The position numbers were made by a program, and so were the translations under genes. 64,000 nt of DNA, from NCBI GenBank assembly GCA_963741135.1, contig CAVUHC010000002.1:496001-560000 (forward strand), given 5' to 3'. This document shows positions 7,575 to 16,410 of the stretch, piece by piece (position 1 is the stretch's first letter; the number at the start of each line of letters is the position of its first letter). The stretch comes from Gp6-AA40 sp963741135 (GTDB taxonomy: Bacteria > Acidobacteriota > Vicinamibacteria > Vicinamibacterales > UBA2999). The notes beneath the pieces are model-generated. The model was not told the origin of the DNA. It saw nothing but the letters and a program-made list of their open reading frames with translations, and searched no databases.

Positions 7575-10289
7575 ATGTCCCGGCCTACGCTCTTCCTGAT
7601 CGACGGTAGTTCGCAGATGTACCGCGCGTATCACGCGTTTCGCGGGAGGGGTCTGTCGAATCAGGAAGGACAGACGACGCACGCGGTCTACGTGTTCGTC
7701 ACGATGCTGCGAAAGCTCATTGCCGATCACAAGCCAGCCTACATCGCGGCGTCATTCGATCTCGCAGGACCTACGTTCCGCGATCGGATCGTGGACGACT
7801 ACAAGGCGAATCGCGCCGCCATGCCCGACGACCTTGCCGAGCAGATCAACTGGGTCCATCAGGCGTGCGAAGCTCTTGGCGTCCCGATCGTGACCGCGGC
7901 TGGCTACGAGGCGGACGATGTAATCGGCACGCTGGCGCGGCGTGCCGCGTCCGACGGCTTCGAGGTGGCGATCGTCTCGATCGACAAGGACTTCTTCCAG
8001 CTCGTCCACGACGGCATCCGGGTCTACGACCCGCGTGAGGACGGCGCCTGGTTCGACGCGCAAGGCGTCGTCGAGAAATTCGGCGTGCAACCGTCGCAGG
8101 TGGTCGACGTACTCGCGCTCGTCGGCGATACCAGCGACAACGTGGCGGGCGTCCCTGGAATCGGCAAGAAGGGGGCGGTCGATCTGCTGACGCAGTACGG
8201 CAGCCTCGACACGCTCCTCGACAGGGCTGGCGAGCTCAAGCCCAAACAGCGCGACGCACTCGTCGCACATCGAGCGGCGGCGCTGCAAAGCCGTGAGCTT
8301 GTGACGATCCGGACCGACGTGCCGGTCGAGGTCGACTTCGACGCATTGAGGTATCGCGGCGCGTCGCGCGAGCGCTGCTACGAACTGTTCTCGCGCCTCG
8401 CCTTCCGCACGCTGGTCAACGAGTACGCGCCGACCGCGGACAGCGTCGAGAAAGATTATGCGCTCGTGCGTACGCCGGAAGAGCTCGACGCGCTGATGTC
8501 CGAGCTGCGTGCGGCGGGCGAGTTCGCGCTGCGTGTGATCCCCACTGAGCCGTCGGCGATGCGTGCGGCCATTGTCGGCTTGGCGTTTTCGGTGCGCGAT
8601 CGACAGGCTCGGTACGTGCCGCTCGGCCATGAGGGAGGAGATTCGAACAACGACCTCCTGTCGGGTGCGAGCGCCCCGGCGCAGATTCCGCGCACGGCTG
8701 CCCTCGAGCAACTGCGGCCATTGCTCGAGGACCCCTCGATCCGAAAGCTCGGGCACGATCTGAAATTCGACGTGCTGCTCCTCGCGCGTCACGGCATCGT
8801 GCTCGGGGGCCTCGAGTTCGATTCGATGCTTGCCAGCTACCTCCTCGATGCGACCCGGCCCGGTCATCCGCTCGAAGAATCGTCGCTCGAGCATCTTGGG
8901 TACAAGGCCCTGACGGAAGAGGACGTGTGCGGCCGCGGCGCGAAGTCCGTCTCGTTCGCGCACGTATCGCCTGAAGCGTTCCTCACGTTCGCCGGCGAGC
9001 GCGCCGACCTCGCGCGTCAGCTGTCCAACAGGCTGGCGCCTCTTCTCGTGACGGACCAGCTCCAGGAGGTGTATCGCGAGCTCGAGATGCCGCTGATCCC
9101 CGTCCTCGCCGATGTCGAGCGGGCCGGCATCCGGATTGACGGCCCGGCGCTAGCGGCGCAGTCGCAGCATATCGAGCAGGCGCTGGCCCAGCACACGGCG
9201 CGAATCTGGGAGCTTGCCGGCGAACAGTTCAATGTGAACTCGCCGAAGCAGCTCGGCGAGATCCTCTTCGAGAAGCTGAAACTACCTGCGCTGAAAAAAA
9301 CTGGAAAGACACGCTCGGTGTCGACGGCGGCGGACGTGCTCGAGGATCTGGCTCTCAGCCACGAGTTGCCTCGCCTGGTGCTCGAGTGGCGCGGCCTGCA
9401 CAAATTGAAGAGCACCTATATCGACGCGCTCCCGCTGCTGGTGCATCCAGAAACCGGGCGCGTGCACACCTGCTTCAACCAGGCGATTGCGGCGACGGGC
9501 CGCTTGAGCAGCTCCGATCCGAATCTGCAGAACATCCCCATCCGGACCGAGCTGGGGCGCCAGATCCGCCGCGCCTTCATCGCCGCACCAGGCAACGTCC
9601 TGATCTCCGCTGATTATTCGCAGATTGAGCTGCGGGTGCTCGCGCACATGGCCGGCGAAGAGTCGCTCATCGAAGCGTTTCGCAGCGGCGAGGACATTCA
9701 CGACAGGACGGCCCTGACACTATTCGGCGCCGAGAGCGGACTCGACCCGCACGAGCTGCGCAGCCGCTCGAAGATGGTCAACTACGCGGTGCTGTACGGA
9801 AAAACGCCCTTCACGCTTGCGAAGGACATCAATGTCACGCAGGAAGCCGCACAGGAATTCATCGACGCGTACTTCAGGGGTTTTCCGCGCGTTCGTGCGT
9901 TCATCGACACCATGCTCGAAGACGCCCGCCAAACGGGCGTGGTGCGGACGATGTTCGGGCGCAGGCGGCTCGTGCCCAATCTGACAAGCCGGAATTTCCA
10001 GATGCGCGCCCAATCGGAACGCGAGGCGGTCAATATGCCCATCCAGGGCACCGCCGCCGACATCCTGAAACGCGCGATGATCGACCTCCATGCCGCACTC
10101 GCCGCGCAGCGGCTGCGCACCAGGATGATCCTGACCGTGCACGATGAGCTCTTGTTCGAGGCGCCTCGCGACGAAGCCGAAAGCGCTGCGGCGCTGGTGC
10201 GCGAGCGGATGGAAGGCGCCGTCACCCTCGACGTACCGCTGACCGTGGACGTCGGTATCGCGGACAACTGGCGGGACGCTAAGCCTTGA
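7575..10289 (+). CDS. polA: DNA polymerase I (5' nuclease and polymerase intact; proofreading site degenerate)
   Basis: The product (904 aa) is DNA polymerase I, for gap filling and Okazaki maturation. The 5' nuclease domain is intact (YEADDVIG, DKDFFQLV, NVAGVPGIGKKGA). In the 3'-5' exonuclease domain the usual D-x-E of Exo I is replaced by Arg320/Ile322, and the Exo III Tyr/Asp positions are Phe472/Arg476; only the Exo II Asp399 remains, so proofreading is probably lost. Polymerase motifs A (DYSQIELRVLAH), B (RSKMVNYAVLYG) and C (VHDEL) are present. Motif B has Tyr737 where E. coli has Phe762. The ATG at 7575 is preferred to an in-frame upstream ATG because homologues begin at PTLFLIDGSS. 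Convergent with the next gene. Confidence 0.95.
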   Translation: MSRPTLFLIDGSSQMYRAYHAFRGRGLSNQEGQTTHAVYVFVTMLRKLIADHKPAYIAASFDLAGPTFRDRIVDDYKANRAAMPDDLAEQINWVHQACEALGVPIVTAAGYEADDVIGTLARRAASDGFEVAIVSIDKDFFQLVHDGIRVYDPREDGAWFDAQGVVEKFGVQPSQVVDVLALVGDTSDNVAGVPGIGKKGAVDLLTQYGSLDTLLDRAGELKPKQRDALVAHRAAALQSRELVTIRTDVPVEVDFDALRYRGASRERCYELFSRLAFRTLVNEYAPTADSVEKDYALVRTPEELDALMSELRAAGEFALRVIPTEPSAMRAAIVGLAFSVRDRQARYVPLGHEGGDSNNDLLSGASAPAQIPRTAALEQLRPLLEDPSIRKLGHDLKFDVLLLARHGIVLGGLEFDSMLASYLLDATRPGHPLEESSLEHLGYKALTEEDVCGRGAKSVSFAHVSPEAFLTFAGERADLARQLSNRLAPLLVTDQLQEVYRELEMPLIPVLADVERAGIRIDGPALAAQSQHIEQALAQHTARIWELAGEQFNVNSPKQLGEILFEKLKLPALKKTGKTRSVSTAADVLEDLALSHELPRLVLEWRGLHKLKSTYIDALPLLVHPETGRVHTCFNQAIAATGRLSSSDPNLQNIPIRTELGRQIRRAFIAAPGNVLISADYSQIELRVLAHMAGEESLIEAFRSGEDIHDRTALTLFGAESGLDPHELRSRSKMVNYAVLYGKTPFTLAKDINVTQEAAQEFIDAYFRGFPRVRAFIDTMLEDARQTGVVRTMFGRRRLVPNLTSRNFQMRAQSEREAVNMPIQGTAADILKRAMIDLHAALAAQRLRTRMILTVHDELLFEAPRDEAESAAALVRERMEGAVTLDVPLTVDVGIADNWRDAKP

Positions 10290-10294
10290 GCCCG

Positions 10295-10383
10295 GTAATG
10301 CAAAATGCAAAAGTCAAAATGCAAACACTGAACTGCGTCGAGCTACGAACCGTTTGCATTTTGAATTTTGCATTTTGCATTAC
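10295..10383. terminator. 32-bp TGCAAAA-type inverted repeat (element copy 1)
   Basis: Arms 10295-10326 and 10352-10383 pair over 32 bp with a single mismatch around a 25-nt loop. Each arm is built of TGCAAAA and TTCAAAA heptamer/octamer units (GTAATGCAAAATGCAAAA...). The right arm contains the TAA stop of the minus-strand gene. The right arm (10352-10383) is base-for-base identical to 43163-43194. It is probably a bidirectional terminator; the AT-rich composition contrasts with the surrounding DNA. Confidence 0.7.
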
Positions 10384-11222
10384 TTCCATTGTTGTTTTAC
10401 AGATTCCCACTGACTGCGAAAGGCTTCCGTGGCGTCGGTCTGCTCGCGTGCGGGGCGTGTGCGGGCGCGCTCCGGGATGATTGCCTGCGTCACGAGGTGA
10501 TCGATGTCGGACCGCAGCCACACGGACGTCTCTGAATCCAGTGGCGCGCGTACCCACGCCGCGACCGCGGCGTCCCACGCTGCGTCGATATCACCAACGC
10601 CGCGCGCGGCGACCGCTCGCCAGTAGTTGGCGGGAGCGCTCCCCGGATCCCGGCGCAGCTCCTCTCCCATCCGCGCCGCCATTCGTTCGTAGAGTCGCGC
10701 GCGGCGGTCGGGCTCGCTCGCTTGCGCCTCGCGATCGAGCGCAGTCGCCCACCAATCGAGGAGCATCATTCGATCGCGTGCCGGCAGGAAAGCTCCACGC
10801 TCGATTGCGGTGTCGAACAATTCCGCGGCAGGACCGAACAGCTCGCCGAAATACAGCGACTGCCCAAGACCCACGAAAAAGTCGAGCTGATCGCGGGGCA
10901 TGAGGGCGGACGAATGGATCGCGCTCAATGCGTCGCGGGCGGCACTCAGGTCGGCGGAATCCGCCGTCTGCCTATACCGTTCGAGATGAGCACGGGCCTC
11001 CACGAGCGCGGCGGCATCGGCGCCGCCGGGCTGCGTCCGGGCCTGGACGGCGGCCGCAATCGCCCCGTCATAGTCGGCCGCGTTGTACAGCGCACGTGCC
11101 TTCGCGAGCACCGGCGGCTCCGCGGCGTACGCGCAAGGGGCCACGAGCGCCATCGCGGTCACGACGATCGCTGTCACCATCCGGACACTGCGCGACCCCG
11201 TTGGGGTCGCGGAAGGTCGCAT
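10380..11222 (-). CDS. Exported TPR-like helical protein
   Basis: A 280-aa protein beginning at MRPSATPTGS; an in-frame upstream ATG at 11252 is less likely because it adds ten non-hydrophobic residues before the signal peptide. The signal peptide ends near ACAYAA. The mature part is Ala-rich and all helical with degenerate TPR-like pairs (AKARALYNAADYDGAIAAA, FGPAAELFDTAIERG, APANYWRAVAARGVG). Such proteins are periplasmic scaffolds. It is divergent from pcnB (starts about 75 bp apart), and its stop codon lies inside the 10295-10383 repeat. No specific role can be assigned. Confidence 0.65.
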   Translation of the reverse strand: MRPSATPTGSRSVRMVTAIVVTAMALVAPCAYAAEPPVLAKARALYNAADYDGAIAAAVQARTQPGGADAAALVEARAHLERYRQTADSADLSAARDALSAIHSSALMPRDQLDFFVGLGQSLYFGELFGPAAELFDTAIERGAFLPARDRMMLLDWWATALDREAQASEPDRRARLYERMAARMGEELRRDPGSAPANYWRAVAARGVGDIDAAWDAAVAAWVRAPLDSETSVWLRSDIDHLVTQAIIPERARTRPAREQTDATEAFRSQWESVKQQWK

Positions 11223-11297
11223 TCCGGAATCGTAGCATTGGCGGCGCTGCATAAGCCGGCCTATCGGGCGGGGTCCCCTTTGTTACAATGCGCTCCG

Positions 11298-12599
11298 ATG
11301 ACCGTACCGGTGGTCGTGCCTCGCGCCGAGCACGCCGTCTCCCGCAGGCAGATTGATCCGGATGCGCTGAAGGTTCTCTACCGCCTCCATCAGAACAGCT
11401 ACGTCGCGTACCTCGTCGGCGGCAGCGTCCGCGATCTGCTCCTCGGCCGCAGGCCCAAGGACTTCGACATCGGCACTTCCGCGCATCCGTATCAGGTCAA
11501 GCGGCTGTTCCGGAACTGCTGGATTATCGGGCGGCGGTTTCGCCTCGCACATGTACGTTTCGGCAGCAAAACCATCGAGGTCGCCACGTTTCGCCGCCAG
11601 CTCACCGCCGCGGAGCTTGCAGCACCCGAGGAACTACCGGAACATGACGGCATCCCGCTCACCGACGCGGCCGACGCCGACCGGCTGCTGCATCGCGACA
11701 ACACCTTCGGCACACCCGAGGAAGACGCGTTCCGGCGCGACTTTACGATCAACGCGCTCTTCTATGACATCGCCGATTTCTCGGTCATCGACTACACCGG
11801 TGGCCTGCGGGACCTCGACGCGCGAGTGATTCGCTGCATCGGCAACCCGACCGAGCGCTTCCAGGAGGATCCGGTTCGGATGATCCGGGCGGTGTCGATG
11901 GCGTCGCGCCTCGATTTCACCGTCGATCCGCCGATCGACGCGGCGATCGCGGCGAACCGCGGCGAGCTCGCGCGCAGCGCGCCTGCGCGGCTCGTCGAGG
12001 AGATCTACAAGCTGCTGCGCGCAGGAGCGTCAGAAAAGGCGTTCCGCATGCTTGCCGAACGCAGGCTCCTGGAGCCGATTGCGCCGGAGATGCAGAAGCG
12101 GGCGGGCGAAGCGCTCTGGAAATCGCTTGGGGCGCTCGATGCCTACCGACGCCCGTTCGAGGAAACACCGGAGACGCTGACGAACGCGATTCTGCTGGGG
12201 ACGCTGCTCGTGCCTATCGGATACGACTTCCGGCCGCCGCCCTTCGCGCCGAATCCCAGCGGGAAGCCGCGGAAAGAGCCCGCGTTGTCGCTCGGCATGC
12301 TGCCTCTTGCGAGGCGCGACGTGGAACGCCTCCGTCACATCCTCACGCTTCAGCGACGACTGACCGACATGCACCTCTCCCCGCGGGCGCGCAAGGCGCT
12401 GATGCACCGGGGCCCGTTCCGCGAAGCATTGACCTGGCTGGAAATTCACGGAAACGCACCGGAGGTACTCGAGCACTGGCGCGGCTTCATCGAGGCGGCG
12501 AAAACCTTCGAGCCGGAGGGCGAAGCGGCGGACGCGGCGCCGCCACGCCGACGGCGACGCCGCCGACGGCGCCGCCCGTTCCGCACGCCTACGGCGTAG
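11298..12599 (+). CDS. pcnB: Poly(A) polymerase / CCA-adding family nucleotidyltransferase
   Basis: A 433-aa class II nucleotidyltransferase that adds 3' adenylates to RNA. The catalytic head shows GGSVRDLLLGRRPKDFDIGTSA with the D-x-D pair. The IGRRFRLAHV segment that follows is typical of PcnB rather than tRNA CCA-adding enzymes. The RRDFTINALFYD and RFQEDPVRMIRA motifs are also present. The tail is a basic block of consecutive arginines (about residues 416-427), as in enterobacterial PcnB. The ATG at 11298 matches the family N-terminus; the frame is open much further upstream, but that part is antisense to the neighbouring gene. It ends in the CACGAAG-type repeat. Confidence 0.9.
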   Translation: MTVPVVVPRAEHAVSRRQIDPDALKVLYRLHQNSYVAYLVGGSVRDLLLGRRPKDFDIGTSAHPYQVKRLFRNCWIIGRRFRLAHVRFGSKTIEVATFRRQLTAAELAAPEELPEHDGIPLTDAADADRLLHRDNTFGTPEEDAFRRDFTINALFYDIADFSVIDYTGGLRDLDARVIRCIGNPTERFQEDPVRMIRAVSMASRLDFTVDPPIDAAIAANRGELARSAPARLVEEIYKLLRAGASEKAFRMLAERRLLEPIAPEMQKRAGEALWKSLGALDAYRRPFEETPETLTNAILLGTLLVPIGYDFRPPPFAPNPSGKPRKEPALSLGMLPLARRDVERLRHILTLQRRLTDMHLSPRARKALMHRGPFREALTWLEIHGNAPEVLEHWRGFIEAAKTFEPEGEAADAAPPRRRRRRRRRRPFRTPTA

Positions 12600-12713
12600 C
12601 CACGAAGAACACGAAGACGAATTGGCCACAAAGGTCACAAAGAACACTATGTTGGCCTTTCCTTCGAGATCTCTGTGTTCTTTGTGGCAAGACGTCTTTG
12701 TGACCTTTGTGGC
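12599..12713. terminator. CACGAAG/CACAAAG nonamer inverted repeat between pcnB and serC
   Basis: Arms 12625-12642 and 12696-12713 are a perfect 18-bp inverted repeat (GCCACAAAGGTCACAAAG). Further CACGAAGAA / CACAAAGAA nonamer units flank them on both sides (12599-12647 and 12675-12713), allowing alternative pairings. The repeat covers the entire convergent intergenic space from the pcnB stop to the serC stop. Probably a bidirectional terminator. Confidence 0.65.
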
Positions 12714-13804
12714 TACCCGTGCTTCCGTTCGAACTCCCGCATGAACGACACGAGAGCATCGATGCCGTCCTCGGGGAACGCGTTGTAGATCGACGCGCGC
12801 ATGCCGCCAACGGAGCGATGTCCCTTGAGGCCGTCGAAACCGGCGGCGGTTGATTCCTTCACGAACGTCTTTTCAAGCTCCTCAGTCGGCAGCCGGAACG
12901 TCACGTTCATCAGGGACCGATCCTGCTTCCGCGCGGTACCTCGATAGAAGCCAGTACGATCGATCTCGGCGTACAGCTTCCCCGCCTTACGCTGGTTGAC
13001 CTTCGCGACGGCCTCGAGCCCCCCCTGCGATCGCAGCCACTTCATCGTCAGCCCGAGAATATAGATGCCGAACGTACTGGGCGTGTTGTAGAGCGAGTCG
13101 TTCTCCGCATGCACCTTGTAGTTCAGCATCGTCGGCAGCGTGTCCGCGGAGCGTGTCAGGAGATCCTCGCGGATGATCACGAGCGTCACACCAGACGGCC
13201 CGAGGTTCTTCTGCGCGCCGGCGTAGATCAGCGCGTGCCGCGTGACGTCAATCGGTCCGCTGAACATTTCCGACGACGTGTCGTTGACGAGAGGAGCGTC
13301 GCCAACATCGGGCAGCGACCTCCACTGCGTGCCTTCGATCGTGTTGTTGCCCGTCATGTGGACGTACGCTGCGCCCGGCGTGAGCTTCAGCTCTCCCGCG
13401 TCGGGAAGACGTGAGTAATTCTCGCCCTTGGTTGTCGCGGCAACGTTCACCTTGCCAACCTTCCTGGCTTCCTTGATCGCCTTGTCCGCCCACGAGCCGC
13501 TGTCGATGTAGTCGGCGATAGCGCCGGGGCCAAGGAGGTTCATCGGCACCATGGTGAACTGCAGGCTCGCGCCTCCCTGCAGCATCAGAATCGTGTAGTT
13601 GGCCGGTATGTTCGCGAGCGCGCGAATATCGTCTTTCGCCTTGCCCAGCAGATCCTCGAATACCTTCGACCGGTGGCTGATCTCCATCACCGACATCCCC
13701 ACTCCGGGGAGCGCCACCAGATCGCGCTGCGCCTCTTCGAGGACGGGAAGGGGGAGAACCGCCGGACCGGCGGAAAAGTTGAAAACGCGAGTGGTAGTCG
13801 GCAT
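12713..13804 (-). CDS. serC: Phosphoserine aminotransferase
   Basis: A 363-aa PLP enzyme of aminotransferase class V. It makes 3-phosphoserine from 3-phosphohydroxypyruvate and glutamate, and may also serve in PLP biosynthesis. The N-terminus RVFNFSAGPAVLPLPVLEEA and the PLP-lysine segment YAGAQKNLGPSG (Lys about 197) are diagnostic, as is the C-terminal GLKGHRSVGGMRASIYNA. Length is typical. It lies 23 bp downstream of serA on the same strand, so serA-serC form the first two steps of the phosphorylated serine pathway in one unit with the DUF1015 gene. Confidence 0.95.
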   Translation of the reverse strand: MPTTTRVFNFSAGPAVLPLPVLEEAQRDLVALPGVGMSVMEISHRSKVFEDLLGKAKDDIRALANIPANYTILMLQGGASLQFTMVPMNLLGPGAIADYIDSGSWADKAIKEARKVGKVNVAATTKGENYSRLPDAGELKLTPGAAYVHMTGNNTIEGTQWRSLPDVGDAPLVNDTSSEMFSGPIDVTRHALIYAGAQKNLGPSGVTLVIIREDLLTRSADTLPTMLNYKVHAENDSLYNTPSTFGIYILGLTMKWLRSQGGLEAVAKVNQRKAGKLYAEIDRTGFYRGTARKQDRSLMNVTFRLPTEELEKTFVKESTAAGFDGLKGHRSVGGMRASIYNAFPEDGIDALVSFMREFERKHG

Positions 13805-13827
13805 GAATGGAACTCCGTTGGAGAAGC

Positions 13828-15048
13828 CTAAATCTTAACGACGTACAAGTTCAGAATGTCCTGGTTGCCCTGCTCGATTGTTTTCAGGAGGTTCGCCGGT
13901 GGATTACCGTCGAGATTGATCCGCGCGATGGCCGCCTCAGCGCCCTCGAAGATGATGTTTTCAGTTTCCTGCACGTTGAGGTTGGTGGCGCGGAGATGCT
14001 CGAACACGTGGGCCAGCACTCCCGGGCGATCGCGGTGCCGGACGACCAGCATATGCGTTGCGGGTGTTTTTGTCGCAAGGTTGACAACATTCGGGACCTT
14101 GCCGGTGTTCTTGTAGGCCCGAATCACGCGGACCGCTTCTGCGGCAATTGCCTGCTGGGCCTGGTCCGTCGACGCGCCGATGTGATGCGTGCCGATGACG
14201 CCGGGCAGGCCAATCACCGGATCGGTGAATTCACCCGTCGCGGAGGACGGCTCCTGGACAAAGACATCGAGCCCTACTCTGATGCCACGCGTTCGCACCG
14301 CCTCGGCAAGCGCCGCGGAGTCGACGATCTCGGCGCGCGACGTATTCACGACATACGACCCCGGCGCGAGGCGATTCAGGATCGAGGCGCCTACGAAGTT
14401 ACGCGTGTCGGGTGCCAGCGCCAGGTGGACGCTGAGGATATCGGCGCGAGTGGCGACCTCTTCCGGAGACTGGAGGACCGTGATCTCGAGATCGCCGGGA
14501 GGCGCGCCTGCCGCCGCATCATCGCGGTTGAACCGCCGGCTCCATACGAATACTGGCATCCCGAAGGCGATTGCGCGACGCGCGACCTCCTGCCCGATAC
14601 GCCCGAATCCAAGGAGGCCAAGAGAACGTCCGTATAGTCCCCGTGCTTTCGAGTACTCCTTTTTGTTCCAACGACCGGCACGCAAGTCGGCGACGTTGTC
14701 GGGAATTCGCCTGTCAAGCGCGAGGATGAGGGCACAAGCGAGCTCCGCGACGGCTATCGCGTTCTTGCCGGGACAATTCGACACATAGATTCCCCGGCGA
14801 GAGGCGGCGTCCACGTCGATCGTGTTCACGCCCGCTCCTGCACGCACGATCAGCGACAGCGAGCTGGCGTCGAGCATCGCTTCTGTGACCTGGGTACTGC
14901 GCACGACAAGTACGTCTGCGCACGTCGACGCCAACACCTCGGCGAGCTTTTCGTCGGCGATCTCGGGCCGGTAGATCAGCTCACAGCCCGCGGCCGCGAT
15001 GGCATCGAGCCCCGACTGTTCGAACGTATCGGCAATGAGAACCTTCAT
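13828..15048 (-). CDS. serA: D-3-phosphoglycerate dehydrogenase with C-terminal ACT domain
   Basis: A 406-aa cytoplasmic NAD-dependent 2-hydroxyacid dehydrogenase, first step of serine synthesis. The nucleotide-binding loop is LLGFGRIGQEVA. The active-site Arg lies in VNTSRAEIVD, Glu in DVFVQEP and His in GTHHIGAST. Residues about 330-406 form an ACT domain (MLVVRHRDRPGVLAHVFEHL), the usual serine allosteric site. The intervening domain of the long type 1 enzymes is absent. A CACGAAG-type hairpin sits just upstream (15060-15132), between this gene and the DUF1015 gene, so that repeat lies in the serA leader. Confidence 0.94.
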   Translation of the reverse strand: MKVLIADTFEQSGLDAIAAAGCELIYRPEIADEKLAEVLASTCADVLVVRSTQVTEAMLDASSLSLIVRAGAGVNTIDVDAASRRGIYVSNCPGKNAIAVAELACALILALDRRIPDNVADLRAGRWNKKEYSKARGLYGRSLGLLGFGRIGQEVARRAIAFGMPVFVWSRRFNRDDAAAGAPPGDLEITVLQSPEEVATRADILSVHLALAPDTRNFVGASILNRLAPGSYVVNTSRAEIVDSAALAEAVRTRGIRVGLDVFVQEPSSATGEFTDPVIGLPGVIGTHHIGASTDQAQQAIAAEAVRVIRAYKNTGKVPNVVNLATKTPATHMLVVRHRDRPGVLAHVFEHLRATNLNVQETENIIFEGAEAAIARINLDGNPPANLLKTIEQGNQDILNLYVVKI

Positions 15049-15059
15049 GAAGACAAATC

Positions 15060-15132
15060 AACCACGAGGTGCTCGAAGGGCACGAAGCCAAAGAATCGTT
15101 ACTACTTCGTGTCCTTCGCGACCTTCGTGGTT
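15060..15132. terminator. CACGAAG-type imperfect inverted repeat upstream of serA
   Basis: Arms 15060-15087 and 15105-15132 pair at 23 of 28 positions (AACCACGA...GGGCACGAAG against CTTCGTGTCCTTCG...TCGTGGTT) around a 17-nt loop. The right arm abuts the TAA stop of the DUF1015 gene. Because flanking genes run in the same direction, it could attenuate read-through from DUF1015 into serA. Confidence 0.55.
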
Positions 15133-16349
15133 TATATAAGGTGCGACAACAGCCCGTCGCGGAGCTTCGGCTCGAACCAGGTCGATTTCGGCGGCATGAT
15201 CCCGCCGGCATCCGAGATCTCCATCAGATCGCCGACGCTCACTGGATACATCGAAAACGCGACTGCGGCCTTGCCGGACTTCGCGAGCGCTTCGAGTCCA
15301 GACGTCCCACGCGCGCCCCCGACGAAATCAATGCGTTTGTCGGTACGCACGTCACCGACGCCGAGGATCGGGGTCAGCACGGCATCCTGCAGACGGCTCA
15401 CGTCGAGCCGATCCGCAGCCTCGAGACCGGGCGGGGCGTCGCCGAGCACAATCGTGTGCCATACGCCGTCGAGAAACATCGCGACCTCGCCGCGGCGGGC
15501 AGGGATCGCAGGGCCGCTCTTCACGGTGAACTGTTCCCTCAGCTTGGCCAGCAGGGTCTGCGGAGTGTAGGCCCCGAGATCCTTCACGACCCGGTTGTAC
15601 GGCAGGACCTGCGTCTGGTTGTCGGGAAACGCCACGGCAAGCACGGTGTCCCAGTCACCTTGCGCGCCCGCCGAACCGCGCAGCTGCTTGCGCGCGCGGG
15701 CTGCACTTGCCACGCGATGATGTCCGTCGGCGATGTACAACGCCGGAAGCTGACCGAAGGCAGCGACGAGATCCGGCACGTTTGGAGCATCGATCCGCCA
15801 GATCGTGTGGCGCACGCCGTCGCGCGCCGTGAAATCGAACAGCGGCACCTGCATCGTTGCTCGATCGACCACCGCATCAACCCCACGTGATGCCCGGTAG
15901 GTGAGAAATACCGGACCCGTCTGGGCTCGCAACTCGAGCATGTGGCGGGTTCGGTCGTCTTCCTTGTCAGGTCGGGTCCGCTCGTGCTTCTTGATCACGT
16001 CGCGGTCGTACTCATCAATGGAGAACGAGCCGGCAATCCCGGTTTGGAGGTGATCACCCATCTTCAGGCGATACACGTAGAGGCTTGGCTCGTCTTCGAC
16101 AACGAGCGGAGCATGTTTCTTGAGCGTGTCGAAATTCTCCACGGCCTTTCTGTACACGCCATCCGAATACGGATCGGTGTCAGGCGGGAGATCGATCTCG
16201 GCACGGGAAACGTGAAGAAAGCTCAATGGATTGCCGTCGGCAAGCGCTTTCGCTTCCTGCGCATTGACGACGTCGTAGGGGACCGCCGCCACGTGCGGCG
16301 CGGAGGCCGGTGTGGGGCGAAGAGCACGGAACGGAGTAATAGCTGCCAT
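15132..16349 (-). CDS. DUF1015 family protein
   Basis: A 405-aa protein matching the DUF1015 family by its N-terminus (FRALRP..AAVPYDVVN..EAKALADGNPLSFLHVSRAEIDLP), the central FSIDEYDRDVIKKHERTRP segment and the ALYIADGHHRVASAARA signature. The biochemical role is not established. The family is repeatedly found next to serA and serC, as here, which suggests a role in serine metabolism. A TATAAT sequence lies 11 nt before the ATG on this strand, so transcription may start very close to the start codon. Divergent from the TonB receptor. Confidence 0.88.
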   Translation of the reverse strand: MAAITPFRALRPTPASAPHVAAVPYDVVNAQEAKALADGNPLSFLHVSRAEIDLPPDTDPYSDGVYRKAVENFDTLKKHAPLVVEDEPSLYVYRLKMGDHLQTGIAGSFSIDEYDRDVIKKHERTRPDKEDDRTRHMLELRAQTGPVFLTYRASRGVDAVVDRATMQVPLFDFTARDGVRHTIWRIDAPNVPDLVAAFGQLPALYIADGHHRVASAARARKQLRGSAGAQGDWDTVLAVAFPDNQTQVLPYNRVVKDLGAYTPQTLLAKLREQFTVKSGPAIPARRGEVAMFLDGVWHTIVLGDAPPGLEAADRLDVSRLQDAVLTPILGVGDVRTDKRIDFVGGARGTSGLEALAKSGKAAVAFSMYPVSVGDLMEISDAGGIMPPKSTWFEPKLRDGLLSHLI

Positions 16350-16360
16350 GAGAAGAAAAA

Positions 16361-16366
16361 ATTATA
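16361..16366 (-). promoter_or_regulatory. Candidate -10 box for the DUF1015-serA-serC unit
   Basis: The minus strand reads TATAAT exactly at these positions, 11 nt upstream of the DUF1015 ATG at 16349. No convincing TTGACA is present 17 bp further upstream. If used, the transcript would have a very short or no leader. Confidence 0.35.
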
Positions 16367-16410
16367 GCGTGGCATGCGTATTGAGTAGGCGAACGCCGGG
16401 ATTGGTGTCC

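Noticed and set aside
7752..8963. A 403-codon minus-strand frame inside polA
   Set aside because: Arg/His/Glu-rich with no domain and fully antisense to conserved polymerase sequence.
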